Translations under genes and position numbers: made by a program
Notes under the pieces: generated by a model
Database searches by the model: none
What the model was told of the DNA's origin: nothing
The model's input: the letters and a program-made list of their open reading frames with translations, nothing else
Shown: piece by piece, positions 1 through 9,157 of the stretch
Layout of the letters: each line of letters starts with the position of its first letter
Numbering within the stretch: position 1 is the first letter of the stretch
Assembly: GCF_030689025.1 (NCBI RefSeq)
Contig: NZ_JAUYWA010000003.1
Location: 124,001-188,000 of the forward strand
Length of the DNA stretch: 64,000 nt
Reading direction: 5' to 3'
From: Oceanobacter sp. 1_MG-2023
GTDB taxonomy: Bacteria; Pseudomonadota; Gammaproteobacteria; Pseudomonadales; Oceanobacteraceae

Positions 1-533
1 TCCAGCATCTGTAATAACACCGCCTTGCTGCGTTCATCCTGCACTGGCAAGGCGCTGAGGTGAGACGTCAGGTGTTTGCATACCTGCTGCTCTGTTGCGG
101 CAACAAATCCCAGACTGACCTTGTCACCGATCTTTCCTGCTGCGGCACCAATACCGAGGGACAAACCATAAAACAGTGGGTTGAGCAGGCTGGTATGGCC
201 GTCCAGTTCCTTGATTCGGGCTTCACACCAAGCCAGGTGATCGATTTCTTCTGCCGCGGCTGTTTCCATTGCCTCGCGCACATCAGCCAGCTTGGCAGTT
301 AATGCCTGCCCCTGATACAAGGCCTGGGCGCAAACTTCACCGGTATGATTAATACGCATCAAGGCGGCGGCATGCTGTCGTTCGGCGTCGGTCATCTCAT
401 GCTGCTCACGCTGTTGGGCCGGCGATGGACGTGACGCGGCCGCGGCTCCCGGTACCAGAGTACGCAGGGCCTGGTCGGCACTGGCAAGCAAACGGTCAGG
501 CAAGGAATATTGGCGAGTGGTTGGCTGGCTCAT
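1..533 (-). CDS. coq7: Coq7-type 3-demethoxyubiquinone hydroxylase (partial, cut by window edge)
   Basis: The reverse strand from the ATG at 531-533 is open to the window edge, giving 177 codons without a stop; the C-terminus lies outside the window. The protein is a di-iron monooxygenase that hydroxylates the 3-demethoxy intermediate in ubiquinone biosynthesis at the inner membrane. The family signature is visible: the first iron-ligand region reads [17 protein letters not shown], followed by [16 protein letters not shown] with the E..H ligand pair, then [16 protein letters not shown] and a later ATEQQV segment. The N-terminal 50 residues are a variable Ala/Pro/Gln-rich lead, normal for proteobacterial Coq7. 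It is divergent from the AAA ATPase gene at 680. Confidence 0.92.
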   Translation of the reverse strand, partial: MSQPTTRQYSLPDRLLASADQALRTLVPGAAAASRPSPAQQREQHEMTDAERQHAAALMRINHTGEVCAQALYQGQALTAKLADVREAMETAAAEEIDHLAWCEARIKELDGHTSLLNPLFYGLSLGIGAAAGKIGDKVSLGFVAATEQQVCKHLTSHLSALPVQDERSKAVLLQML

Positions 534-679
534 AAAAAGTCTCTCCGCAATGCGGGTATGGCAGGCCATCCCCGGAAAACTGAATCTGCTGACAGTTTAC
601 GTTTTTCTGCGTTCTGATGCATGATTCGTATCATCGATATTCCTCCCCTTACTGACAGCCTGACAGAGAGAATCAAAGT

Positions 680-2179
680 ATGCAGGATGTACACGACCTG
701 GCCCTGATGCTGGAGCGCCATACGCCCATTCTGGTGATAGAAACCCACGAAGAACCACGGGCGCTGGATTTACTGACGCGGTTGGCGATCAAACGGGGTA
801 TGGCACTGCAACAGTGGACCCTGACCGATGGCTTGCGGCGACTGGGGTTTGGTGAAGACCCGGGACTGGAGCAGAGTGAAGTACCGGACCGGGCGCTGAT
901 GCATATCAAGCAGCAGCAGCAGGGGGGGATTTTTGTTTTTTGTGATTTGCACCCGTTTCTCTCTGAACCGGCAACGGTCCGCTTGCTGAAAGATATTGCC
1001 TTGCAGCATGCCAATGGCGGCAAGACACTGGTCTTGCTCAGTCACCGCCTCACTGTACCGGATGAGTTGATGCGACTGAGCGCACGCTTCCAGCTGCAAT
1101 TGCCGAATGAGCAGCAACTGATGACCCTGGTGCAGGAAGAAGCGCGTCGTTATACCGCTCAAAGCGGGATGCGGGTCAAAACCGATGAAGCGACGCTGAA
1201 GCGGTTGGTTGCCAACCTCCGGGGCTTGACCTATTCCGATGCGCGGCGCTTGATTCGCGGGGCAATTGTGGATGACGGTGCGATTACGGCAGACGATGTG
1301 CCCGAAGTCAGCCGGGCCAAACTCCAGTTAATGGATATGGATGGCGTGATGGGGTTTGAGTACGACACCGCCCGCTTTGGCGATGTGGCCGGACTGGATA
1401 CCATGAAACAATGGCTGCAACGACGGCAGCAGGCGTTCTTGCAAGCTGATGCCAATATGCGGCCCAAGGGAATGCTGCTGTTCGGGGTACAGGGCAGTGG
1501 TAAAAGTCTGGCGGCAAAAGCCGTGGCGGGGAGCTGGGGAGTGCCCTTGTTACGGCTCGATATGGGTGCCTTGTACAACAAGTTTTTTGGTGAAACCGAA
1601 CGTAATTTGCGAGAGGCCCTGCAGCTGGCGGAGCTGATGTCACCATGTGTAGTCTGGATTGATGAAATCGAAAAAGCATTGGCGGGTGAAGGTGGCCAGG
1701 ACAACGGCGTCAGCCAGCGTTTGCTGGGCACCTTGCTGACCTGGATGGCGGAGCGGCAACAACCGGTGTTTGTGGTCGCAACCGCCAACAATATTCATGC
1801 CTTGCCACCGGAGTTGATGCGTAAAGGTCGTCTGGATGAAATCTTTTTTGTCGACTTGCCCGATGCCGGTGTGCGAGAGGCAATTTTCCGCATTCATCTG
1901 GGCAAGCGGGGCCATGATGCCGATGCCGTTGATCTGGGATTGCTGGCAGCAGCAACAGAAGGTTTTTCTGGGGCTGAAATTGAGCAGGTGGTGGTAGCAG
2001 CCTGGTATGCCAGTTCGGAATCCGGAGTGGCCGACGGTGCCAGCTCCCGACATCAACCGCTGACCACTGCGCAATTGATCGATGCCGCCAATGCTACCCA
2101 GCCACTGTCGGTGACGATGGCGGAGCAATTACAGCATTTGCGCCGGTGGGCAACCGGGCGCTCTGTGCTGGCACATTAA
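680..2179 (+). CDS. Ycf46-like AAA family ATPase
   Basis: A 499-residue AAA ATPase. The N-terminal 230 residues are a helical, RecA-like region without Walker motifs. The AAA core follows: Walker A GVQGSGKS at residues 269-276, Walker B CVVWIDE at 323-329, a sensor-1 region VVATANN, and an arginine-finger region PPELMRKGRLDEIFFVDLP. The lid contains GFSGAEIEQVV. This layout is that of the plastid Ycf46 / bacterial CDC48-like group, whose role is poorly known (linked to stress and inorganic-carbon responses in cyanobacteria). The ATG at 680 is preceded by a purine-rich GAGAGAA. It stands alone, divergent from coq7 and convergent with the sensor kinase gene. Confidence 0.88.
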   Translation: MQDVHDLALMLERHTPILVIETHEEPRALDLLTRLAIKRGMALQQWTLTDGLRRLGFGEDPGLEQSEVPDRALMHIKQQQQGGIFVFCDLHPFLSEPATVRLLKDIALQHANGGKTLVLLSHRLTVPDELMRLSARFQLQLPNEQQLMTLVQEEARRYTAQSGMRVKTDEATLKRLVANLRGLTYSDARRLIRGAIVDDGAITADDVPEVSRAKLQLMDMDGVMGFEYDTARFGDVAGLDTMKQWLQRRQQAFLQADANMRPKGMLLFGVQGSGKSLAAKAVAGSWGVPLLRLDMGALYNKFFGETERNLREALQLAELMSPCVVWIDEIEKALAGEGGQDNGVSQRLLGTLLTWMAERQQPVFVVATANNIHALPPELMRKGRLDEIFFVDLPDAGVREAIFRIHLGKRGHDADAVDLGLLAAATEGFSGAEIEQVVVAAWYASSESGVADGASSRHQPLTTAQLIDAANATQPLSVTMAEQLQHLRRWATGRSVLAH

Positions 2180-2204
2180 GATTAAGTCTATCCAGTAAGT
2201 CTGT

Positions 2205-4544
2205 TCAGTCTTGTTGCGGGTGGTATTTCAGCTCCAGTAACGCCCGTTTCAAGCGTTCGCCACTGGCTGGCTTGGCCAGCAAGTGATAAATACCAACCGC
2301 ATGTGCCTGCTTTCTGACGGAGCTGATACTGAGACCCGTCAGCATCAATACCCTGGGTTTGTGGGTAATGGCCGAGTCATCCTGAATACGTTGCATCAGC
2401 TCAAGACCATTCATGACCGGCATATCCTGGTCGATAATGGCAGCATCAAAAGCCTGCCCTGTGGCGGCCTGGTTGCGCAGCATCGCCAGTGCTTCCTTGC
2501 CACTGTAGGTGCTTTCCACTCGAATCCCCCAGCGTCGCACCTGTTTTTCAATCACATTCCGCAGGGAGGCATTGTCATCAACAATCAGAACGCTCATGCC
2601 AATCAGGTTGTCGTCATGATCCCGCTTTATCTGAGTCGCGGTATCTTCAGGTTCCATCGGCAGATACAGGGTGAGGGAAGCGGAGTGGTTGGACAGGCTT
2701 TCCATCTCCAGTGAGGCTTTCATAAAACGAATCAGATGCCAGCAGACACCCTGATCCCAGGGCGTGTGACTGCTGGCTTGGTTGGCATTGCTAAGCCGCT
2801 CCAGAATAATGCGCAAATCATCACGGTGAGTGATGGTGCCCTGGATCTGGATCTGGATTGATACACCATAGATCTGGCTGCGGTTATTCAGCTGTGGACT
2901 CAAGTGGGTACGGATTTCCCCCAGCTCTGTGTACGCCAGCAACTGGGAATAGAGGTTGTGCAGCAAGGTATGCAGATGATTACGGTCACCTATCAACCGG
3001 GCTGGTAGATCATCGGCCTGGTCTACCATCAGCTCAATCTGTTTGCGATTGGCTCCCAGCTGGAGGTGTTCCAGAATCTTGTTGGTGAGTGCTACCAGAT
3101 CAAACGGGCGCTGATCCAGCTCCAGATATTCATCCTGAATCTTGGCCAGTACGGAAATTTCATTGGTGATATGCAGCATTTCCTGGCCAGCTTGAGTAAT
3201 GGTTTCGGTGAAATCCCGCTGGACGTCTGTCAGCGGGGAGTCGGATAGCAGTTCATTCATACCGAGCACGCCGTTGATGGGAGTGCGCAGTTTGTGGGCA
3301 ATCTGCGACAGAATCTCTGGGTGAATAACACCACCACGATTGGGATACTCGAGAAATTGATCACTCTGGCGGGTGATGCACAGTACCGCCATCACCATGC
3401 AGGCGGTCATGATGGACGGCAGCCACAGCGCTATCCATTGGCTGACCGAATCGAGTTCGAGCAGATTGTGATTGATCAGCAGGCCCAGTGAGATACCGAT
3501 CAGGGTTATCAGGGTGCCGGCCAGCAGCCAGCGTTGTGCCGGCTTGTGATGGCTGCAGCCGGTACCCAGCAAGATTGCCAGCAGCAGCTGCAGCAGCAGT
3601 GGTGCCAGGATTTCATTGTAGCTGTATGGCAAGAAAACCAGCAGGATGGCACTCGCTATCGAGCCAATGGCCATGGCTTTCAACAGCTGTCGCACCAATT
3701 GGGCATGAGGTCCTTTCCAGCCAAGGAAGTAGGCCGTGAGCACCTGACAGCTGATGGCCGTTCCGGTCATCAGGTCGGTGATGATATTGGATTGTTCAAG
3801 CTCAAGATCAAACAGCAAGCCGAGCTGACCGAGCCAGCTGGCAATAAAAATGGTAGAGGCCAGGCAGTAGCCCGACATGCACCAGGCCAGCCAGGAGTTT
3901 CGGGTTAATGCCATATTGATAAAATAAGCCGCTGTCGCCAGCAGCCAGCCAGCAACCAGGCCGATGGAGATCGATTGTGATTGCTCGTTCTGCAAAAAAT
4001 ATTGTGGCGTCAGTAGACGGATATCGGTGTTCAGCAGGCTGTTACCGGAGATGGATAATAAATAGCTGCTGGTCGACATGGCGGGCAGTGTCAACAAAAA
4101 CGGGTGTGCTTGCTGATAACTGCCGGACGACTCGGTAAAACCCTGGATAAACTGGATATTATCGCGATCACTGATATCAAACATCGACACTGTGGGAATG
4201 TGATTATTGGAGAGTGCCAGGATGGCCTGCTTTTCAGACGGAAACGGGTTGTACAGACTGATACGTAGCCAGAATGTAGAGCGGCTGGTACCAAAGTGCA
4301 GATGCTCGGCATGACTGGGCGTAAAGCGCAGTTGCACCGATTGACTGAGGACATCGTGAATACCCAGCAAGGAATCCGGGTCTTCCAGAATAGAAGCGTA
4401 ACTGCTGATGGAGTGATTAAAATCCCCCTCAGGGATCAATACCGGACTGCTGGCCCAGCTGCTGTGATTGTAGCTGAGCAGCAGCAGACAAAGCAGCTGT
4501 ACCAACCAGGATAAATCAAGTCGCCTTGTTGCCATATCAGTCAT
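2205..4544 (-). CDS. 7TMR-DISM hybrid sensor kinase/response regulator with degenerate ATPase domain
   Basis: A 779-residue membrane signalling protein. In order: signal peptide (SWLVQLLCLLLLSYNHSSWA); an extracytoplasmic 7TMR-DISMED2-like domain (about 35-170, with FWLRISLYNP); seven hydrophobic helices (about 190-395); a HisKA segment with AHKLRTPINGVLGM (His417); an HATPase_c-like region (about 470-630); and a C-terminal receiver (about 650-770) with VLIVDDN, phosphoacceptor Asp705 in IIDQDMPVMNG, and Lys in LLAKPA. The ATPase region is odd: the N-box position reads HNLYSQLLAYT, with Gln where the catalytic Asn is expected, and no DxGxG or GxG loop is visible. It may therefore be a scaffold or phosphatase rather than an active kinase. 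ATG 4535 (MATRRL) is an alternative start. Confidence 0.85.
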   Translation of the reverse strand: MTDMATRRLDLSWLVQLLCLLLLSYNHSSWASSPVLIPEGDFNHSISSYASILEDPDSLLGIHDVLSQSVQLRFTPSHAEHLHFGTSRSTFWLRISLYNPFPSEKQAILALSNNHIPTVSMFDISDRDNIQFIQGFTESSGSYQQAHPFLLTLPAMSTSSYLLSISGNSLLNTDIRLLTPQYFLQNEQSQSISIGLVAGWLLATAAYFINMALTRNSWLAWCMSGYCLASTIFIASWLGQLGLLFDLELEQSNIITDLMTGTAISCQVLTAYFLGWKGPHAQLVRQLLKAMAIGSIASAILLVFLPYSYNEILAPLLLQLLLAILLGTGCSHHKPAQRWLLAGTLITLIGISLGLLINHNLLELDSVSQWIALWLPSIMTACMVMAVLCITRQSDQFLEYPNRGGVIHPEILSQIAHKLRTPINGVLGMNELLSDSPLTDVQRDFTETITQAGQEMLHITNEISVLAKIQDEYLELDQRPFDLVALTNKILEHLQLGANRKQIELMVDQADDLPARLIGDRNHLHTLLHNLYSQLLAYTELGEIRTHLSPQLNNRSQIYGVSIQIQIQGTITHRDDLRIILERLSNANQASSHTPWDQGVCWHLIRFMKASLEMESLSNHSASLTLYLPMEPEDTATQIKRDHDDNLIGMSVLIVDDNASLRNVIEKQVRRWGIRVESTYSGKEALAMLRNQAATGQAFDAAIIDQDMPVMNGLELMQRIQDDSAITHKPRVLMLTGLSISSVRKQAHAVGIYHLLAKPASGERLKRALLELKYHPQQD

Positions 4545-4668
4545 GGGGGTACCTTGGAGTCTGGCAGTGCAAGCAATGCCCTGCCAGACGGTGATAACGG
4601 TGTGGCGGTTGATATTACCACGGCCGTATCACCATTGATTATTACGTTCGGGGGAGTTTGCCGGAATT

Positions 4669-5955
4669 TTATTGCTGCTCGCGGGCAATGGCACGATAGC
4701 CAATATCGGTACGGTAAAACATATCTTGCCAGCTGACTTGCTGCGCCAGCTGATAAGCGGCCTGCTGGGCCTCACTCACGGTATTGCCCAACGCCGTGGC
4801 GCAAAGTACGCGGCCACCAGCGGTCAATACATCGCCATTATCCGCTGTTTTGGTACCGGCATGGAACACCTTGCTGGTGTGACTGTTGTCGGCAGGCAAG
4901 GAGATGACATCGCCTTTGCGGTAGTCCGCCGGATAGCCGCCAGCCGCCAGTACAACACCGAGGGCCGGGCGTTCATCCCAGTCGGCAATTTCCGTGTCCA
5001 GCGTACCTTCCAGCGCTGCCAGACAATGGGCAACGATATCGGATTTCATCCGCAGCATGATTGGTTGGGTTTCCGGGTCACCAAAGCGGCAGTTGTATTC
5101 AATAACCTTGGGCGTTCCGTCGGCATCGATCATCAAACCAGCGTAGAGAAAACCGGTGTAATCATTGCCTTCAGCGGCCATGCCTTGCACGGTCGGGTAA
5201 ATCACCTCGGACATAATGCGATCATGAATGGCCGGTGTTACCACAGGAGCAGGAGAGTAAGCGCCCATGCCGCCGGTGTTGGGGCCGGTATCGCCATTAC
5301 CAACGCGTTTGTGATCCTGGCTGGTGGCCATGGTCAACACGTTTTTGCCATCCACCATAACGATAAAGGAGGCTTCTTCACCGCTGAGGAATTCTTCGAT
5401 AACCACGCGGCAACCGGCATCACCAAAGGCATTGCCAGACAGCATGTCTTGCACGGCCTCTTCGGCCTGGGCCAGGGTTTCTGCCACAATCACGCCTTTA
5501 CCTGCCGCCAGACCATCGGCCTTGACTACAATCGGTGCGCCTTTTTCACGCAGATAAGCCAGTGCTGGCTCAAGCTCGGTGAAATTCTGGTATTCCGCGG
5601 TAGGAATCTGCTGGCGAGCCAGAAAATCCTTGGTAAACGCCTTGGAGCCTTCCAGCTGGGCAGCTCCGGCCGACGGGCCAAAGATTTTCAGACCGGCGGC
5701 CTGAAACCGGTTCACAATACCGCCAACCAGGGGCGCTTCCGGGCCAACAATGGTCAGGCCAATGGCGTTGGTTTCGGCAAATTGTTGCAGACCATCAAAA
5801 TCCATCACATCGATGGCGACGTTGACCATATTGGCTTCGCGGGCGGTGCCTGCGTTACCGGGAGCGACAAACACCGTGTCGACCTGCGGAGATTGCAGGG
5901 CTTTCCAGGCCAGTGCGTGTTCGCGGCCACCGGAACCTATGATTAGTACTTTCAT
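4669..5955 (-). CDS. purD: Phosphoribosylamine--glycine ligase
   Basis: PurD (GARS) ligates glycine to phosphoribosylamine with ATP in the second step of purine synthesis. The 428-residue product begins MKVLIIGSGGREHALAWK, the conserved N-terminal loop, and carries the ATP-grasp motifs GLAAGKGVIVAE and EYNCRFGDPETQ. The start at 5955 is chosen because it matches the family N-terminus and has GGAG about 7 bases upstream; the longer open frame running upstream overlaps purH and is not plausible. It lies 52 bp downstream of purH on the same strand, so the two are probably co-transcribed. No U-tract terminator was seen after it, only GC-rich inverted repeats at 4559-4620. Confidence 0.97.
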   Translation of the reverse strand: MKVLIIGSGGREHALAWKALQSPQVDTVFVAPGNAGTAREANMVNVAIDVMDFDGLQQFAETNAIGLTIVGPEAPLVGGIVNRFQAAGLKIFGPSAGAAQLEGSKAFTKDFLARQQIPTAEYQNFTELEPALAYLREKGAPIVVKADGLAAGKGVIVAETLAQAEEAVQDMLSGNAFGDAGCRVVIEEFLSGEEASFIVMVDGKNVLTMATSQDHKRVGNGDTGPNTGGMGAYSPAPVVTPAIHDRIMSEVIYPTVQGMAAEGNDYTGFLYAGLMIDADGTPKVIEYNCRFGDPETQPIMLRMKSDIVAHCLAALEGTLDTEIADWDERPALGVVLAAGGYPADYRKGDVISLPADNSHTSKVFHAGTKTADNGDVLTAGGRVLCATALGNTVSEAQQAAYQLAQQVSWQDMFYRTDIGYRAIAREQQ

Positions 5956-6007
5956 GATTATTCTCCGAACCGTCAGACGCCTGCTGGCAGGCGCCTGATC
6001 AGACTGT

Positions 6008-7636
6008 TTAGTGGCGGAAGTGACGCATTCCGGTAAAGACCATGGCAATACCGGCTTCGTCGGCCGCCGCAATGACTTCATCGTCGCGGATCGAACCGCC
6101 GGGCTGGATAATGGCCTTGATGCCATTGGCTGCAGCGTTATCGATGCCATCACGGAACGGGAAGAAGGCATCCGATGCCATTACGGCACCTTCGACAGCC
6201 AAACCGGCATGTTCTGCCTTGATCGCAGCAATCCGGGCAGAGTTCACACGGCTCATCTGACCGGCACCGACCCCAACGGTTTGACGCTGTTTGGCGTAAA
6301 CAATGGCGTTGGATTTAACAAACTTGGCCACTTTCCAGGCAAATACCAGATCGTTGATTTCTGCTTCGGTCGGCGCTCGCTGGGTAACGACTTGCAGGTC
6401 GTCAGAGCGGATCATGCCGTGGTCGCGTTCCTGTACCAACAAACCACCGTTCACCCGTTTGAAATCGAGTGCCGGGGCACGTTCGGCAGGCCATTGGCCA
6501 CAAACCAGCAAGCGTACGTTTTTCTTGGCTTCGATGACGGCTGCGGCAGCATCAGTGACCGCCGGAGCAATAATCACCTCAACAAACTGACGCTCGACAA
6601 TAGCGGTTGCGGTGTCGGCATCCAGTTCACGGTTAAAGGCGATAATGCCGCCAAACGCGGACTCGGTGTCCGTGGCAAAGGCCAGATCGTAGGCTTTGCG
6701 GATGCCACCATCGGCTTCCGGTACCACGGCGACACCACAAGGGTTGGCGTGCTTGACGATGACACAGGCCGGCTTGGTGAACGACTTGACGCATTCCAGA
6801 GCGGCATCGGTATCGGCCACATTGTTGTACGACAGCGCTTTGCCCTGTATCTGTTTGGCGGTGGCGATAGAGGCTTCCTGGGGATCGGCTTCCACATAAA
6901 AAGCGGCTTGCTGGTGCGGGTTCTCGCCATAGCGCATGTCTTGCGCCTTGATAAACTGGCTGTTGAACGTTTGCGGGAAGTCCAGCCGTGTATCGACGCT
7001 GAGTTCATCTGCCGACTGGTCGATGGTGCCGAGGTAGTTGGCGATCATGCCGTCGTAAGCCGCGGTATGTTCGAAGGCTTTTAATGCCAGGCTGAAGCGG
7101 GTCTTGTAGCTCAGACCACCGGACTTGAGTTCGTCGAGGACACTGCTGTAATCGCTGCTATTCACCAGAATCGCGACATGAGCGTGGTTCTTGGCGGCAG
7201 AGCGCACCATGGTTGGGCCACCGATATCGATGTTTTCAATGGCCAGTGGCAAGTCGCAATCCGGGCGGGCGACGGTTGCGGCAAACGGGTACAGATTGAC
7301 AACCACCATATCGATGGTGTTGATGCCATGCTCTGCCATTACCGCATCGTCCTGGCCCCGACGGCCGAGAATACCGCCGTGTACCTTGGGGTGCAGGGTC
7401 TTGACGCGACCGTCCATCATTTCAGGGAAACCGGTGTAATCGGAGACTTCTACTGCGGCTACCTGGTTATCACACAGCAGTTTGTAGGTACCACCGGTGG
7501 AGAGAATTTCTACTCCCAGCTCAACCAGAGACTGGGCAAATTCAACAATACCGGTTTTATCGGAAACGCTGATCAGGGCGCGGCGAACAGGCGTACTGCC
7601 TGACTGTGACGGAGCGGTCGGAGTGCTGTGGCTCAT
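6008..7636 (-). CDS. purH: Bifunctional AICAR transformylase / IMP cyclohydrolase
   Basis: A 542-residue PurH catalysing the last two steps of IMP synthesis. The N-terminal MGS-like cyclohydrolase domain shows [17 protein letters not shown] and the STGGT loop. The C-terminal transformylase domain has [11 protein letters not shown] and the catalytic Lys-His in [13 protein letters not shown]. The protein ends [11 protein letters not shown], the typical C-terminus. The first 17 residues are a Ser/Pro/Thr-rich extension before the conserved start, so a slightly later start is conceivable. It lies downstream of the dusB-fis terminator and upstream of purD, giving a purHD operon. Confidence 0.97.
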   Translation of the reverse strand: MSHSTPTAPSQSGSTPVRRALISVSDKTGIVEFAQSLVELGVEILSTGGTYKLLCDNQVAAVEVSDYTGFPEMMDGRVKTLHPKVHGGILGRRGQDDAVMAEHGINTIDMVVVNLYPFAATVARPDCDLPLAIENIDIGGPTMVRSAAKNHAHVAILVNSSDYSSVLDELKSGGLSYKTRFSLALKAFEHTAAYDGMIANYLGTIDQSADELSVDTRLDFPQTFNSQFIKAQDMRYGENPHQQAAFYVEADPQEASIATAKQIQGKALSYNNVADTDAALECVKSFTKPACVIVKHANPCGVAVVPEADGGIRKAYDLAFATDTESAFGGIIAFNRELDADTATAIVERQFVEVIIAPAVTDAAAAVIEAKKNVRLLVCGQWPAERAPALDFKRVNGGLLVQERDHGMIRSDDLQVVTQRAPTEAEINDLVFAWKVAKFVKSNAIVYAKQRQTVGVGAGQMSRVNSARIAAIKAEHAGLAVEGAVMASDAFFPFRDGIDNAAANGIKAIIQPGGSIRDDEVIAAADEAGIAMVFTGMRHFRH

Positions 7637-7679
7637 AGTATTCCTGGCAACAAGTTGGCTAACATTATTCGATATCTGA

Positions 7680-7708
7680 AAAACAAAAAGCGGCCTTGCA
7701 GCCGCTAT
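7680..7708 (-). terminator. Rho-independent terminator after fis
   Basis: Read on the minus strand, just after the fis stop codon, AGCGGC (7701-7706) pairs with GCCGCT (7689-7694) across a short loop, followed by TTTTTGTTTTT. It separates the dusB-fis operon from purH. Confidence 0.85.
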
Positions 7709-7726
7709 GATCTGTTTGTATGCCGG

Positions 7727-8041
7727 TTAAAGCATGCCGTACTGCTTGAGTTTTTTACGCAGTGTGCCACGGTTCAGACCGAGCACAACGGATGCCTTGG
7801 TTTGGTTGTCGCGGGTATATTTCATTACCGTTTCGAGTAATGGAACTTCTACTTCTGACAAGACCATGTCGTAAATCCCGGCAACATCCTGGCCATCCAG
7901 TTGATCGAAATAGTTCTGTAACGCCTGTTCGACACTGTCGCGCAGGGTCTGGTTGGACGCCATTGGCGTTTCCAGTCGGATGTGCTGTTCTGCTGGTTCG
8001 GTCACTGTATCAACCTTCTTGATATAGGCTTGGGTATTCAT
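7727..8041 (-). CDS. fis: DNA-binding nucleoid protein Fis
   Basis: A 104-residue Fis protein, a dimeric DNA-bending regulator of rRNA promoters, recombination and growth-phase expression. The C-terminal helix-turn-helix is diagnostic: [20 protein letters not shown] followed by [15 protein letters not shown]. The N-terminal half carries the dimerisation region [16 protein letters not shown]. Its ATG overlaps the dusB stop by 4 bp (ATGA), the standard dusB-fis arrangement of Gammaproteobacteria. A strong terminator follows. Confidence 0.98.
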   Translation of the reverse strand: MNTQAYIKKVDTVTEPAEQHIRLETPMASNQTLRDSVEQALQNYFDQLDGQDVAGIYDMVLSEVEVPLLETVMKYTRDNQTKASVVLGLNRGTLRKKLKQYGML

Positions 8042-9027
8042 GCGGCAATCTCCCTCGAGTTCCTGATCCCCAGGAAAAACTGACGAACGGCGTGTCCTTG
8101 TTCGTCAATGGAATCCAATTGGTTGAACTGGCGGCGAAAGTCTTCGCCACCGGGTTGTCTGGCGATATACCAGCCAACATGCTTGCGAGCGATACGCAGC
8201 CCGAGATAATCGCCATAAAAGGCGTACAGGGCTTGCAGGTGGGCTTGCAAGGTTTGATAAATTTCGTTTGGCGGTGGTGCTTCCGGTTCGGCTCCGGTGG
8301 CCAGAAACTGATTGATCTGCTGAAAGATCCAGGGGTTTCCCTGGGCGGCGCGACCAATCAACACACCGTCGGCACCGGTATAATGCATGACCTCAACCGC
8401 TTTTTGCGGTGTGGTGATATCACCATTGGCAAATACCGGAATCGATACCGATTGCTTGACTGCCCGTATGGTGTCGTACTCAACGGTATTCTTGTAGCCG
8501 CAGGCCCGGGTGCGGCCATGAACGGCCAGCGACTGAATGCCGAGTGCTTCTGCCATGCTGGCAATGACATCGGCATTACGGTGTTCGGGTGCCCAGCCCG
8601 TCCGCATTTTCAGCGTGACGGGTACGTCGACGGCAGCAACGACGGCTTGTAGAATTTCACGCACCAGACCTTCGTCTTTCATCAGCGCTGAACCGGCGGC
8701 CTTGTTACACACCTTTTTGGCCGGGCAGCCCATATTGATATCGACAATATGAGCCCCCTGGGCCACAGCATAACGCGCACCTTCTGCCAGCGATTCGGGG
8801 TCTCCCCCGGCAATCTGGATAGCAATCGGCTCGGGTTCGCCACTGTGATCGAGCCGCTGTCGCGACTTGCGGGTCGCGCGCAGGTCGGGGTTGGCGGCGA
8901 TCATTTCACCAACCACCAGGCCAGCTCCGAGACGTCGACACAGGCGTCGAAACGGAAGGTCAGTGACCCCCGCCATCGGTGCCAGCACGGCGGGGCTGGT
9001 TAGCGTGTATTTACCAATTGTGGGCAT
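8038..9027 (-). CDS. dusB: tRNA-dihydrouridine synthase B
   Basis: A 329-residue FMN-dependent enzyme that reduces specific uridines in tRNA to dihydrouridine. Conserved features are the N-terminal [17 protein letters not shown] barrel strand, [20 protein letters not shown] containing the catalytic Cys, LKMRTGW, VHGRTR and the FMN-phosphate-binding [14 protein letters not shown]. It is translationally coupled to fis by an ATGA overlap. The start [20 protein letters not shown] matches the family N-terminus. Confidence 0.97.
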   Translation of the reverse strand: MPTIGKYTLTSPAVLAPMAGVTDLPFRRLCRRLGAGLVVGEMIAANPDLRATRKSRQRLDHSGEPEPIAIQIAGGDPESLAEGARYAVAQGAHIVDINMGCPAKKVCNKAAGSALMKDEGLVREILQAVVAAVDVPVTLKMRTGWAPEHRNADVIASMAEALGIQSLAVHGRTRACGYKNTVEYDTIRAVKQSVSIPVFANGDITTPQKAVEVMHYTGADGVLIGRAAQGNPWIFQQINQFLATGAEPEAPPPNEIYQTLQAHLQALYAFYGDYLGLRIARKHVGWYIARQPGGEDFRRQFNQLDSIDEQGHAVRQFFLGIRNSREIAA

Positions 9028-9073
9028 GGATAGCTATGGACTGATCAAAAAGTGTGCGGAAAAAAGTGGCGCT

Positions 9074-9101
9074 ATCATACTCGGATGAATCCGTTGAATA
9101 A
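9074..9101 (-). promoter_or_regulatory. Candidate sigma-70 promoter for dusB-fis
   Basis: On the minus strand a -10-like TATGAT (9074-9079) lies 16 bp downstream of a weak TTATTC (9096-9101). The distance to the dusB ATG is about 45 bp. Only the -10 is a good match. Confidence 0.4.
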
Positions 9102-9157
9102 AGGCCACTTTGCCAACAAATATGGCATTTTTCTTACAGCCTGTGGTTATTCCGGAA

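Noticed and set aside
4672-5946. A 424-codon open frame antisense to purD
   Set aside because: It lies entirely opposite a well-conserved purD gene, has no domain resemblance and reflects codon bias of the real gene.
6011-7084. A 357-codon open frame antisense to purH
   Set aside because: Shadow of purH on the other strand; no start context or family resemblance.
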